NCBI GenBank assembly: GCA_009746045.1
Contig: RPFO01000022.1
Coordinates: 4,181,094-4,245,093 of the forward strand
Reading direction: 5' to 3'
Source: Mesostigma viride
Lineage: Eukaryota > Streptophyta > Mesostigmatophyceae > Mesostigmatales > Mesostigmataceae
Length of the DNA stretch: 64,000 nucleotides
The notes under the pieces: generated by a model
Seen by the model: the letters and a program-made list of their open reading frames with translations, nothing else
Databases searched by the model: none
Told to the model about the DNA's origin: nothing
Part shown: positions 1 through 10,904 of the stretch, one piece after another
How the letters are laid out: every line of letters starts with the position of its first letter
Position numbering within the stretch: the first letter of the stretch is position 1
Translations under genes and position numbers: made by a program

Positions 1-76
1 CATGGGCGCGGTGGCGTCTGATAGCACCATGGCAGGAGGGAACATTAAGCCGAGTCGATTGTAAGGGAAAGGCCCG

Positions 77-278
77 AGTTAGGTAAATATTGTGCGGAAA
101 CCTTTTGCCACCTGCGGCAAAGGTCCATACAATATTTTACCGGAGTTACCACTCTCCAAACACTCAAGTTCATTGCGCAATGAACTTGAGTGTACCGGAG
201 AGTGGTTAACTCCGGTAAAATATTGTACGGACCTTTGCCGCAGGTGGCAAAAGGTTTCCGCACAATATTTACCTAACT
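77..278. mobile_element. foldback MITE with 5-bp target duplication
   Basis: The two halves are near-perfect reverse complements (arms of about 100 bp) meeting at CATTGCGCAATG near 171-182. The outer ends read AGTTAGGTAAATATTG. The 5-mer GCCCG lies directly outside both ends (72-76 and 279-283), as expected of a target-site duplication. No coding capacity. A single-stranded form would fold into one long hairpin. The superfamily is not assignable from termini alone; a 5-bp duplication fits few of the common plant types. Confidence 0.75.
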
Positions 279-283
279 GCCCG

Positions 284-1757
284 CGGTAGCCGCACGGTGC
301 GGGGTAGCACGGTGCGGGGTGCATGGGAGAAGAATAACAAACCAGGATGGGGACATGGGGTTAACGAATATGGCGTAAATCCGCACAAATGAAAGGAAAC
401 TCCACACAAATGAAAGACCCTAACCAACGAAAGACCCACATGAACGAAAGACCTGCACCAGGAAAGGACGCAACACAGGGCGGGCGCATACCTGGGTCGT
501 GCGTAAAAGACTCGGCGGGGTCCGCGATCGTCCTCACCTGCCAGGGTGAGCAACCGACACCACCAACGTTAGAGAGATTATACAATGATAGTAGTATAAG
601 TATACACTATACAGATAGACAGGGACATATACAGATAGATAGGTCTTGAGATAGATAGGGGAGCAGGTCACGCAGGTCAGTGAAGGCATTTGAATGAGAT
701 GGGATCCATACGCAGCCGACCTGCCGCAACCCAACTGACATGCAAGCCCAATACATAGCCACATCCCAGCGCTGCTCGATAGCCACATGTAGCCCCTCAT
801 TGTAGCTCAATCGCTCATACTAATACTGATGTGTTGTTGTTATGTTAGTTAGCTCCATACCTTTACCCCACCCAGTAGCCGCACCGAAAACGCTACACAA
901 ACGCTCATCACCCACAAACGCTCATCACCCACAAACGCTCATCACCCACAAACGCTCATCGCAAAACAAAAGCGCTTGCACGCAAACAGCTCATCGCACA
1001 CAAACAGCTTATCGCACACAAACCCATCATCACCATGCCATGCAAGTTCACGTAATCAAGTCACACAAAACTCACATCCCAATCCACATGCAATAAGGAG
1101 CGGAGGATGCAAAGTGGGCAACTAGTACGCATCCAGCGGCCGGCCGGGGGAGAGGGAAAGAGGGCGATGCTGTGCTTGAAAATTTGCAAACCGGCTTTCG
1201 TAGCCATGTATCAATAGTCTGAAGATAGTCTTACAAAAACACATAAGTAATCTTTCGAAAATATTTCAGATACCTTTGATAATGACGATCACAAAACAAC
1301 CCAATCAATCACAAAACAATGACCATGAGCTGCAGTCAAAAATAGATTCGTCATGAAGAAAGAACCGAGAGAATGATCACGGTCAAGGCTCTATGCAGAG
1401 CAGTGATCACACCTTCCTCTACAGCCTCCAACGTCAGAAGAAAGCATTGGGGAAAGCAGGTCTTACTGCCAAACTAATGTATCCAGGTAATTAAGCAGAT
1501 ACAGGGTGGAGAGTAAAATGGAACAGTCCCTATATGATCCAAACAGATAGAGGGTGGACAAAAGTCTAAGTACCTAATTGAGTACCAAACAAAAGTAGGG
1601 AAGCAGCGAGGTAATTAAACAGATAGAGGTTGGGCAAAGGACTAGCACGGTGCACTCACGACGTGCTTCTTGGCATCCTCTCGTGCCCCGCAGAAATCGT
1701 AGACTTCCCCTTTCAGGGGATCATAGAACATGCTGGAGATGCCATCACAGGAGGGGG
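284..1757. other. gene-poor stretch with short tandem repeats
   Basis: No gene is recognised. At 284-330 there are short GCACGGTGCGGGGT-type repeats, and at 600-660 an impure GATA-like stretch (AGATAGATAGG). A 17-bp tandem repeat is listed separately. Short open frames here have no family resemblance and overlap each other in several frames. Confidence 0.5.
895..1024. repeat. 17-bp minisatellite
   Basis: About four copies of ACAAACGCTCATCACCC followed by about three variant copies of the type ACAAACAGCTCATCGCAC. Period 17 bp. Confidence 0.8.
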
Positions 1758-1802
1758 GGGGGGGCAAGGGGGGGGGGCAAGGGTGGGGGGGGGGGGGGGG
1801 GG
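1758..1802. repeat. interrupted poly-G tract
   Basis: Three runs of G (about 13, 10 and 19 long) separated by CAA and CAAGGGT. It has strong G-quadruplex potential on this strand and is a likely site of length error. Confidence 0.85.
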
Positions 1803-1880
1803 TCGCGGGCGCAAACCATTGCGCAAGGTTGTCAGGCAAAGTTTAGTGGGTTGTCACGTTAACTTCATTGGGTTGTCACA

Positions 1881-2058
1881 TTAGGTTAGTTGGGTCGTCA
1901 ACTTATATGCCATGGGCGTCGGGTCGTGATATGGCGACACATTAGGTTAGTTAGGTCGCCAACTTATATGTAATGGGTGTCGGGTCGTGACATGGCGACA
2001 CATTAGGTTAGTTAGGTCGTCAACTTATATGTAATGGGTGTCGGGTCGTGACATGGCG
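1881..2058. repeat. 61-bp tandem repeat, three copies
   Basis: Units begin TTAGGTTAGTTGGGTCGTCA at 1881, 1942 and 2003 and end GTGACATGGCGA. Period is exactly 61 bp with a few substitutions. Confidence 0.85.
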
Positions 2059-2321
2059 AGGCCTTGAACCACACACGTTTGAGGAGGAACAACACAATTA
2101 GGACCAGCATAACAAAGACAATCCATGAACCTGGCAAAAATGCAAACGCTCAGCACAGATTTGCTGCGACAGAGCCTAGAGGGCCTGTTGGGCGGGGGTG
2201 GGGTGGGGTGGTGGTGGGGGGGAAGAAATTGCAAAACTATTGGAGCAGTACTGTTGTAGTACTGTAGTACTACTGTTCTGCGTTTGTTTCTCATACAACC
2301 AATCCTTGGTGCTTGGTGCAC

Positions 2322-2473
2322 GGGCCATAGGGCCATAGGGCCATAGGGCCATAGGGCCATAGGGCCATAGGGCCATAGGGCCATAGGGCCATAGGGCCAT
2401 AGGGCCATAGGGCCATAGGGCCATAGGGCCATAGGGCCATAGGGCCATAGGGCCATAGGGCCATAGGGCCATA
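2322..2473. repeat. (CCATAGGG)19 minisatellite
   Basis: Perfect 8-bp array of about 19 units (152 bp). Open frames through it (MALWPYGP repeats on the minus strand) are a by-product of a stop-free period of 8. Confidence 0.95.
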
Positions 2474-2949
2474 ATCACACATGTGGTGATAGGACGGCGA
2501 GAAAACCGACGTGAACCACGCGTGCAGAAACCCTAGTAACTGTTGAGAACACAACAAATCTAGATCTAAAGGACGGACAGGCAGGCTTGAGCTTCCATGG
2601 ACCAGGCCTTCAAGGCTTCAGGCCTGCGCTGGGTTTCTTATTGATACCACGGTCACTAAAGTATAGTAACGCCATGCCTGCGAGGGTTGTCTCACGGAAA
2701 CCATGGTCACTATAGTATAGAAATGCCATGCCTGCGCTGGCTGTCTCATTGCCGCATCACAGGCATAGCCGGGTAGTCCCTTTAATACAACACAGGCGGT
2801 TGGCTGTGCTGGTTGCCCCATGGATACATACGTGATAGCTATAGATGCACCCGTTCCTGCATGATAGCTATAGACGCACTCGTTCCTATCTGATCGTTAC
2901 AGACACAGCATGATACATACGTGACAGTTATATATACGTGATAGTTGTT
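2474..2949. other. no gene seen; diverged short repeats
   Basis: Contains loosely repeated blocks of the type ATGCCTGCG...GTCTCA with ACCACGGTCACTA (2630-2760) and GATAGCTATAGA-type repeats (2826-2950). Nothing else is supportable. Confidence 0.5.
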
Positions 2950-3055
2950 GACGCACCCGCTCATATAGGACAACTCATAGGACGCACCCGCTCATATAGG
3001 ACAACTCATAGGACGCACCCGCTCATATAGGACAACTCATAGGACGCACCCGTTC
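2950..3055. repeat. 31-bp tandem repeat touching a possible exon end
   Basis: Units starting GACGCACCCGCTCATATAGG occur at 2950, 2981, 3012 and 3043 (period 31). The last, partial unit overlaps the final codons and stop of the possible minus-strand exon at 3037-3255, so the array seems to have grown from the 3' end of that coding segment. Confidence 0.85.
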
Positions 3056-3255
3056 ACTGTGAAGTCCCGCCGATATGCGTCCTCCATGAGCGCGCACCAG
3101 ATCACGTCCATCTGCTCGTGGGTCCCTGGGCCCCCGCCCCCCTCCCTCCCCTGCCTCTGTGCGTCCGCGATCCTGCGGTACGCGTCCTGTTCTTGCTGGA
3201 CAGACACGTACCCTTGGGCCCTTAGCTCTTTGGAGGACCCGGCCAGGCTCGACAC
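3037..3255 (-). CDS. possible terminal exon, unknown protein
   Basis: I do not recognise this protein. An open frame of 72 codons on the minus strand follows a plausible splice acceptor (pyrimidine-poor, ending CCACCCGCAG) near 3256. It encodes a charged, Q/E/R-rich segment (for example QQEQDAYRRIADAQRQGREG, then a Gly run, then MDVIWCALMEDAYRRDF) and ends at a TGA inside the 31-bp minisatellite. Composition looks protein-like and differs from the surrounding repeats. Upstream exons are not identified. It could equally be a relic. Confidence 0.35.
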   Translation of the reverse strand: MSSLAGSSKELRAQGYVSVQQEQDAYRRIADAQRQGREGGGGPGTHEQMDVIWCALMEDAYRRDFTVNGCVL

Positions 3256-3739
3256 CTGCGGGTGGCGGTAGATGCTTCAACGTGAACGGAGGGCGTTAGT
3301 TACAGGGTTGCCTTGCGAGTGATTTCGACAGCACATTTGTGGGCGGTGGTAGATAGTTTGTCCACAGCAGTCGGTAAGTTCGCGGGCGGCAAGCGATAGT
3401 TTTAAAATAAGACACTTTGAGACACGTTCGACCAATCTAGTTATAGTATACGCAATCGCCTTTACCTCCACGGTTCCTGGTGGCGCCTACGGTACCTCCC
3501 ATGCTCTACAGATAATGCCGAATGGGAAACGACCATCAACTGCATGACTTGACCGAAATGAGGTCCAATCGATAACACCCTGGCGATGCCACCAACAGTG
3601 CCAACAATCGCGTCCGTAATCATGCCGCACAGTCATGTTCATGGATTACTGATGGCATAACACTCTTCTGCATCTGTGCATGGGTCCATGTGACACCCGC
3701 CTCCCCATCGCCGGCCGGGCGTGATGGAATCGCTGGAGA
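3256..3739. other. no gene seen
   Basis: Unique sequence without a recognisable gene or repeat. Confidence 0.45.
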
Positions 3740-3962
3740 TAAGGGCAGAAGGACCCACGTTTACTAGCGATCCACCCACCCCAATAAGGGCAGAAGGACC
3801 CCGTTTACTAGAGATCCACCCACCCCAATAAGGGCAGAAGGACCCCGTTTACTAGAGATCCACCCACCCCAATAAGGGCAGAAGGACCCCCGTTTACTAG
3901 AGATCCACCCACCCCAATAAGGGCAGAAGGACCCCCGTTTACTAGAGATCCACCCACCCCAT
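3740..3962. repeat. 44-45-bp tandem repeat, five copies
   Basis: Units start AAGGGCAGAAGGACCC at 3741, 3786, 3830, 3874 and 3919 and end GATCCACCCACCCC. One-base length differences lie in a C run. Confidence 0.9.
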
Positions 3963-4555
3963 CGCCCACTATGATCCGCCCTAGTTGCCGCATCAAGCGA
4001 GTTTGCGCATCCGCCATGCGCCGCTCCAATCACATGCGCCACCCATCTACTATATCTAACAAGTGCCATTCTTATCACATGCGCCGCTCCAATCACATGC
4101 GCCACCAATCTATGATGTATTGTAAGCGCCGTACAATAAGCGTGTGTGTGTGCGGGGGGGGGGGGGGGGGGGCGCGTGAGCGTCTTTTCCTATGATAGGA
4201 TTCATGCCACTCCAAACACATGCGCCATTTCCGTCTCATGCGCCACAGCTATCACAGGGCCTAAGCGTGATACTGGAGCCATGGGGCAGGAGCGGGAAAA
4301 GAAAGAGAAAAATGAAAAGAAAACAGAACTTGAGAACCCGGCCTCTTCAACCACAGGGTGTGCAAGGCCCACGCCGCGCCTAGAAGGGGATATCACACAC
4401 ATTGGCCATGAAGCATTCCTGCACTACATTCAAATCTACACAATTCCCATAGTACATTTTCTCCACCCTTCCTATAAGATAAAATAATTCAATACACCAC
4501 TCCTCTAGTAAACCATGGCAATTGTGGGGTGGGAAGAAAAAGGCACCCACCCTGA
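3963..4555. other. no gene seen; diverged ATGCGCC repeats and a G run
   Basis: From 4015 to 4250 the words CACATGCGCC and CTCCAATCACATGCGCC recur irregularly. A (GT)n followed by about 18 G lies at 4140-4172. Nothing coding is recognised. Confidence 0.5.
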
Positions 4556-4979
4556 TAAAGATGCTAGTATACTACTAAACATACTAGTAGCTATATAATA
4601 TACTGTAGTATGTAGTTATAATGGCAAGAAGGCTCACAGCACCCACCTCACCATGTGCCCAGGCGTCAAAGATACTAGTATACTACTAAACATACTAGTA
4701 GCTATACAATAAATATAGTTATAATGGCAAGAAGGCTCGCAGCACCCACCTCCACCATGTGCCCAGGCGTTAAAGATACTAGTATACTACTAAACATACT
4801 AGTAGCTATACAATAAATATAGTTAAAATGGCAAGAAGGCTCACAGCACCCACCTCCACCATGTGCCCAGGCGTTAAAGATACTAGTATACTACTAAACA
4901 TACTAGTAGCTATACAATAAATATAGTTATAATGGCAAGAATGCTCACAGCACCCACCTCCACCATGTGCCCAGGCGTA
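4556..4979. repeat. 104-bp tandem repeat carrying an exon-intron border
   Basis: Four copies, with units starting near 4558, 4669, 4773 and 4877 (the first spacing is slightly longer). Read on the minus strand, each unit contains the end of a coding-like segment (CCTGGGCACATGGTGGAG), a GTGGGT donor-like site and an AT-rich intron-like part. The single-copy version of this segment continues into the possible exon at 4965-5047. Confidence 0.85.
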
Positions 4980-5290
4980 GCGATGACCGCAATGCGGTGG
5001 TGCTTTCCCACGATCATGCAGCGCCACTTGTAGAACCATTTGCGCAGCTGGGGTGGGCGGGGAGGGGTGGGTGGGGATGGGCAGCCAGAGGGGGGAAAGG
5101 GGGGAGGATGTAAGGGGATAATGCATTGTAAGGGGGGAGGCGGATGCATCGTAAGGGGGGGGATGCCTCGTCAGGAGGGGAGGACAAGGATGAGTAATGG
5201 GAGGTAAGGATGGCCAGACTACTGCTTCGCATGGCAACCCTCACCAGTGCCTGGATTCCGCGTTCTAGTAGTACATCCCATTGTGCAGGG
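4965..5290 (-). CDS. possible two-exon gene fragment, unknown protein
   Basis: I cannot name it. On the minus strand a short segment reading WDVLLERGIQAL ends at a good donor (GCACTG|GTGAGG, near 5243). About 190 bp further on, a pyrimidine-rich acceptor (CCCCGCCCACCCCAG) near 5048 opens a segment reading LRKWFYKWRCMIVGKHHRIA, then VIATPGHMVEVG, ending near 4965 at GTGGGT. Residue composition is protein-like and the splice signals are convincing. The downstream donor border is amplified four times in the 104-bp array, so the gene may be dead. Confidence 0.35.
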
Positions 5291-5699
5291 CAGGGGGGCA
5301 AGGGGAGAGGTTCGTGAACAGCATTGAGCATCCAGGGGGGGGGAGGATAGGCAATTGACCAAAACGTGGGCAATTATTATTGAAGAAGTGTACAAGAAGT
5401 GTATAATTCATATATTGTAAATACCGTAGTGGCTAGAATCTATTTACGAATAATGTTTACGAATACCCCCCCGAAAATGCTTGAAATCCGGCTTCATTTT
5501 GGCCCGGAAATCATGAAACCCGGGGTACGCTTTGGGCGCCGCGCTGGCGTTTCCAGCGTCGCGCCGCGCCGCGCAGCGTTTTGCCGCGCATCACATGGCC
5601 TCGAGGCTCGAGCCTACTTTTTCGTGGTGGACCAATCCGGTCTCTATTAATTTATCAACTCACATTTATCATCTCACGGCTGGCACATCCGGGTCTTTT

Positions 5700-5870
5700 C
5701 TCGACCCGGACACGAACACGAACACCTGGGGAGGGACCCGAACCCGAACCCGAACATGTTCGGTACATTCCCAGGTGACCCGAACACGAACACGAACATG
5801 TACTGTTTAGGATTAAGTGACCCGAACCCGAACCCGAACATACCCGAACATTTTACCGAACACGAACAAT
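5700..5870. repeat. CCGAAC/CGAACA hexamer array, left block
   Basis: Imperfect tandem hexamers (ACCCGAACCCGAACCCGAAC and similar) interspersed with the palindrome CGAACATGTTCG, so hexamers occur on both strands. Located inside the TIR element. Confidence 0.8.
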
Positions 5871-6109
5871 TCATTAAATAAATTAAAATAAGTGAGAAAC
5901 TATACATAGTTTGTTGTCACTTTTCATAATACGCAATAAATTAATAATGATTACGTAATCATTACCTAAACTAGTCCGGTCGTGCTTAGACAATTCTACT
6001 ACCGTACAACAGCTTTGCTCTTGCCAGCGTGTCGGCGGACTAATCTAGGCCGCTTTTTCATCAGAGAAGCGTTGCCTAGTCGGATCACTGGATGGTACTA
6101 CAGGGATTC

Positions 6110-6305
6110 CGCCAGAAAATGTTCGGTACCGGGTCAGAGGCGAACATGTTCGCCCGGTTCCCAGGGTGACCCGAATACGGACACGAACATGTTCTGTAAG
6201 TTTCCAGGTGACCCGAACCCGAACAGCACATGTTCGGCCGAACATTTTTGCCGACCCGAACACCGCACATGTTCGGTATTCGCCCCAACATGTCCGTGTT
6301 CGGTA
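6110..6305. repeat. CCGAAC/CGAACA hexamer array, right block
   Basis: Second block of the same hexamers, including CGAACATGTTCG palindromes and a TTCGGCCGAA junction. The two blocks are separated by about 240 bp of AT-rich unique DNA. Confidence 0.75.
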
Positions 6306-6535
6306 TGCGGCGGATGTGCCAGCCCTACTCACTACAGATAGGTATGAACAAGGGCAATTACCTATGTACGTGGCGGGGTAGCAAAGCCAATGGCCTAGTA
6401 CTAGCGTTTGGCACAAACGGGGCCCAGGCCACGGAAATGTGCAAAACCGGGATGGAAAACCCTCGGAAACAGGAAATCCGGGACCAAAAACCCTCGGAAA
6501 TATAATTATTCGTAAATAGATTCTGCCCACTACGG

Positions 6536-7679
6536 TAACAATTCAGTTCTATGATTGGGAAGGCCGCGCCTTGCCAAGCGGTCGCGAGGGCCTCTCAACA
6601 TACAATGCCGGCGAGTCTTGTGTGCCACATGGCGATGATTCACGCACCGTACATGGAACTGTATTTACCACAGACATGCACAAATGAAATGTTATTGAAT
6701 ACGCGAGTACCTACCCATCCCTTTGTACCGCCTGGTTGGACCTCCCCCCCAAAAAATGGGAGCCAGAAATTTGGGAGCCAGCCCCTTTATCAGCGGCTGC
6801 CTTGCGGCTTGTCAGGGACTGCACAGCTCATGCCAAGTGCAGCCAGCACTGCCCACATGGCGGATGCGGCTGTCTTGCATGGCAAAGGCGACACACGCCA
6901 AACACCTCACGCACGGGGTAGCCCGAGGAGGCCTAGGCACGCAAGACATGTGGGCTCCGTCCCCTTTGGGGTGAAGGGACCCGTCCCCTTTCTGGTTAAG
7001 GGAGCCGTCTCCTTCCCTTACGAGGCGATAATGCACAACTGGTCCTGGCCAGGCCTGACCCGTCCCATGCGCGCATGCATGCATGCATGCATGCAAATAC
7101 ATCGCACCATCCCACGCATGCGACAGACCACCCGAACCATGTCACTCGCACGAACAAGTGCCCGTGGTGCGCTCCCTCATCGCGTGGGGCCTTCACAAAG
7201 CTAGGCGGTACCATGCCATGTGGATCAGTGACACCTTCAGAAAACAGGCCGTCGTCCGCACCTTGCCTGTACTGTGGTCCTCACTCCTCAAACCGGTTTG
7301 CAAGCTCCCCCTACCTGGTTGAGCGATGCCGTGACGACCAGGTCATAGTCCTTGGGCGTGCGGCCAACTGGGTGGGACCATCACTACTGCCTACCATACC
7401 TGGCTGAGCGAAGCAGTGACGACCAGGTCATAGTCCTTGGGCGTGCGGCCGACCGAGAGGTCTCGCACACTGCCGCCGACCAGCATACCCATGTACCCTG
7501 CGGGGGGGCGGCCGCGCAGGGCATGGCAGCGCAGTGGGTTTTACACACACATGCACAGACATGTACACACATCCACGGACATGCATAGATGTGCGCATGA
7601 GCGAGGGAATGAGGTAAATTAAGAACTTGTAGACTCGAGGTAACAGAACGAGCTGTCACGTTTAAACCAAGCGCAGGGC
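6536..7679. other. no gene recognised; short repeats
   Basis: Contains an ATGC-repeat (GCATGCATGCATGCATGCA, 7074-7093), a TTTGGGAGCCAG-type doublet near 6758, and a local duplication listed separately. The longest open frame here (6551-7204, +) has no recognisable domain. Confidence 0.5.
7311..7452. repeat. local direct duplication
   Basis: A segment of about 56 bp (CTACCTGGTTGAGCGATGCC ... GGGCGTGCGGCC) at 7311-7366 recurs with few changes at 7397-7452. Confidence 0.8.
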
Positions 7680-7928
7680 TTAGTTGGTAGGGCAGGGCAG
7701 TGTCTATTTGCTTAGGTGGTGGGGCAGGGCAGTGTCTATTTGCTTAGTTGGTAGGGCAGGGTATGGTCTCTTTACGTAGTTGGTAGGGCAGGGCAGTGTC
7801 TACTGCCTTAGTTGGTAGGGCAGGCAAATGTCTATTTGCTTAGGTGGTAGGGCAGGGCAGTGTCTATTTGCTTAGTTGGTAGGGCAGGGCAATGTATATT
7901 TACTCAGTTGTTAGGGCAGGGCAATGTC
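7680..7928. repeat. 32-bp minisatellite, about eight copies
   Basis: Units of the type TTAGTTGGTAGGGCAGGGCA followed by GTGTCTATTTGC, period 32 bp with substitutions and small indels. Confidence 0.9.
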
Positions 7929-7995
7929 ATCTTGTCGTGTTCCAGCTCTCATCTTGTCGTGTTCCAACCCTCATCTTGTCGTGTTCCAACTCTCA
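7928..7995. repeat. 22-bp tandem repeat, three copies
   Basis: CATCTTGTCGTGTTCCAACC-type units starting at 7928, 7950 and 7972, directly adjoining the 32-bp array. Confidence 0.85.
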
Positions 7996-8459
7996 TCCTG
8001 ATATGGCTTCACCATCACGTCCTGTGTCAACTTTACTTTACATTCCTTTGATTGCTGTACTTGACTTGTCCACCTTCACAGTCAGGCCGCCACGTGTCAC
8101 CGCGAGTCGAGGGCTTGCCTTGAGCCATCGCGTCGAGCGCAAGACGAAGGAAAAAATAGAAAAGATGGGCCGCCTTGGCACACACAGACATGCACCCCCG
8201 TGTGCGTGTGCGCGCACGCACACACGCGCACACACACACACATATGCACACATGAGTGCACGCCTACCCCTGGATAAACCAGAGTCCAACTTTTTTTCTA
8301 GGGGTTTCTTTGTAAAAGCAGTCTCCCCCGCGCGCCGCCCCCCTGCCCACCTGGGAGCTGGGATACCCTTAGCCTTGACGCAACTTCGGCCTCGATATGA
8401 CAGAGGCTGGCCTTAATGAATTAATTGACGAAGTGATTAACTAACTAGTTAACTACCCT
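7996..8459. other. no gene seen; CA-rich microsatellite
   Basis: A GTGCGTGTGCGCGCACGCAC / CA-repeat stretch lies at about 8200-8250. No coding signal is recognised. Confidence 0.45.
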
Positions 8460-8783
8460 CGGCCAAGATCCACCTTTGGCCTTGATGCGGCGGGCGATGG
8501 CCTTTACTACTGCTCTATTTGCCCTCGGCCTAGGGCCCTGGGCCGCATGTCCGGCCTTTCGAAGCAGCACCCCCCTCCCCCCTCCCACCGCGCCCATGCC
8601 CACCCATCTTTTGCCTTTGTGCGGCGGAGGATGGCCACAATGAATGAACGAACGAATTACCCTCGGCCTGGACTCTAGACGCACCTTCGGCTTTGATGCG
8701 GCGAAGGATGGCCTTGGGCCCGTCCGGGAGCACATTTTTGGAGAAGCCCAGGTCGGTGTCCTTGTAGATGACCGCCTTCACGC
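8460..8783 (-). CDS. possible exon with duplicated 3' ends, unknown protein
   Basis: Minus strand: an acceptor (GTCACAG at 8784-8790) opens a 99-nt segment (8783-8685) reading VKAVIYKDTDLGFSKNVLPD then GPKAILRRIKAEG, ending at a strong donor GAAG|GTGCGT. The end of this segment (AILRRIKAxG plus a donor-like site) recurs in degenerate form near 8611-8640 and 8475-8510, and its start (GCGTGAAGGC) recurs near 9005-9030. Protein family not recognised. The splice signals and residue pattern make a real or formerly real exon plausible. Confidence 0.35.
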
Positions 8784-9680
8784 CTGTGACGGTTGCAAGG
8801 GACCATAACACCAATGAAAATAATACCAATGATGATAATAGCCATAGTAATAATAATAACAATAATAGGAATTAGGAACAGCAGAGTTGCATGGCAGTGA
8901 GGGGGAATGAACACAAATACTATGCCGTATTGAAATATCATATCAATTAACTATTACCATCTCCATGTAATGTACCATGGTAGCGGCCAGCTTATAGTGA
9001 CTGCCTTCACGCTCGTGAGGGACGCGAGGATTGCAGCCAAGTTACAGTTCGTTGTTGTGCAGCAGAGTTGTGACTAGGTACGCTTATTACTGTGACAGTG
9101 AAGCGCACCCGCATACCCCGCCTGTGCTGATGGCACAAGTACGATATGCAGCGTGCGTATGAGATAGTGACGGGCGACCGAATAACATGATGGTGATTGC
9201 CACATGAGCGTGCAGCAGACACCAATGTGGGCAACAGGATGTGACAATGGGGGGCAGCTGACCTAGGTCATGCGTGACAGACAACAGAAGTAGGTAATGA
9301 GTGACGGGCACGAGAAGTAGGCGTGTAGTTCATCATTCGATTTACATCTTCATGGCGGCCCCATTAGGAGAGCGATGGGGCACAGGCATTGGAAGTAGAC
9401 ACCTCCCATCCATGATAAACACCATGAGGTTGAATTTGGAGCCTGACATAAAGTAGGTGATGCTTCAACTAGAAAACAAGCTGCTCCATCCCTGATAAAC
9501 CCATGAAGGGATAGAGAGCAGCACAGTGAATAAGTGATGGATGACGGGCGCCAAATTTAAACGTTAGACTAGGCTTCGCGAGAGCCACCCCTCGCAGACA
9601 GGGGGGCGGATGGGCCGAATCTAGGATGAGGGGCGCCAGAATTATGAGACATCATATGTATGTGGGTTACAATAAGGGGT
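8784..9680. other. no gene seen
   Basis: AT-rich ATAATAATAA stretch at 8815-8875, then loosely repeated GATGGATGACGGGCGC / GTAGGTAATGAGTGACGGGC words at 9280-9560. No recognisable gene. Confidence 0.45.
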
Positions 9681-9805
9681 CATGTGGCTAAATGGCATCA
9701 GCAGATCCTGAATATATGTGGGAGTAAGAGGGCATGTGGCTAAATGGCATCAGCAGATATTAAATATTTGTGGGAGTAAGAGGGCATGTGGCTAAATGGC
9801 AACCG
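9681..9805. repeat. 52-bp tandem repeat, 2.4 copies
   Basis: CATGTGGCTAAATGGCATCA starts at 9681 and 9733, and a partial unit starts at 9785. Spacing is 52 bp. Confidence 0.85.
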
Positions 9806-9988
9806 CAGGGTACCAGGGATAAAATCACCGCAGTTTCACTGTTTAAACCAGGAAGGTTGCCCAAAGCTCTCCCATTTCACACTGTTAAGACCACGAGGTT
9901 TTCAAATTGCCAACATGGATAGGGAGAAAAGCGACGGTAACTTTTCCCTTCCTGCGATTCCCCCCTAAAAAGGAAAGTTACTCCATAC

Positions 9989-10285
9989 CTGCTATTCCAG
10001 CTGGCTGCTCTGGGGGGTCGACCAACAGCTTAATCTCCCTCCCAATCATATTCCCGTAACCCCTGTGCCCTCTGATATCCATGAGCCACCCTGGGGAGCG
10101 CTTTCTCTCTCTGGCCGCATCCGCTGCGATGTGGATGCTCCGGGTGCCTGCAGCCAGGCTCTTCTGAGGAGACGCGTTATCATTATCGTCACCTGCCTGG
10201 CCAGAGTAGGGCGCGCTAAGAACGAGTGACGAGGACTGGGAAGAAGAATGCGAGATTCCACGAAAGTCGCTGCCTCTGTGCCATG
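9989..10285 (-). CDS. possible internal exon, unknown protein
   Basis: On the minus strand a good acceptor (TGTTTGTTCCTGGTTGCAG, just above 10285) and a donor (GCAG|GTATGG, at 9988) bound 297 nt that stay open. The translation is Ser- and Asp/Asn-rich at first (SSSQSSSLVLSAPYSGQAGD) and then reads GWLMDIRGHRGYGNMIGREI and KLLVDPPEQPAGIAG. No family is recognised. No partner exon could be fixed with confidence. Confidence 0.3.
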
Positions 10286-10904
10286 CTGCAACCAGGAACA
10301 AACAGCCTTCGTCAGCTAAATTGCGTTCGTTCAACCGGGACGATATACCGCTGCGAGCGTGTCTTAGCCAACGCATGCCGGCCAGCCTAGCAGGGGGGGA
10401 CATTGTTCTTACAGCGGCGAGTTTATTTACAAAATTTCCTCATGCTTCTGTAACTACTGCTGCACCCGAAGCGGGTGTAGCGCCAACCGACACGGGCACC
10501 CCGGTTCAAGCCAGTGTTCACTGCTAGATGCCATCACTACACGACCTAGATAATGTCACGACGTTCTCTCCGTGATTTCCAATTTTCAAATTATTTACCG
10601 TGAGTTTTCTTTAACAGATTAATTGGGCTACAGCACCTGCATTGTGTGAGGTTTAGTGGCCATACAAAGAATAATTCCCCACTTCCGTGTGCATGGCCCA
10701 GCTGCCATTGCTAAACCCTGATGCTGACTGCTGGGGAACGTCCACCTGGCACGGCATCCGCGCAGGATGACTTTGTTTAACAAGGCTTCCGTTTGCCAAC
10801 CGAGCACAGGCTGCACAGCGAATCTGATGTACCGGTTGGGTGAGATACAGTACCCCTCGCTGGCTATGGTTCGTCTATGTACAACACGGGGTCAGACAGA
10901 TCAG
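10286..10904. other. no gene seen
   Basis: Unique sequence. Nothing recognised apart from the edge of the ORF1-like pseudogene that follows. Confidence 0.45.

Larger units (their letters stand above)
5424..6535. mobile_element. TA-flanked terminal-inverted-repeat element (1.1 kb)
   Basis: The left end reads CCGTAGTGGCTAGAATCTAT and the right end is its reverse complement apart from one inserted base and one substitution. The match extends about 30 bp (through TTTACGAATAAT). Both ends abut TA (5422-5423 and 6536-6537), suggesting a TA target duplication as in Tc1/mariner-like elements. The interior carries CCGAAC hexamer arrays and no transposase, so it is non-autonomous. Confidence 0.65.

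Noticed and set aside
6551-7204. 217-codon plus-strand frame
   Set aside because: No recognisable domain, crosses short repeats and a GCAT microsatellite, and overlapping frames are equally long.
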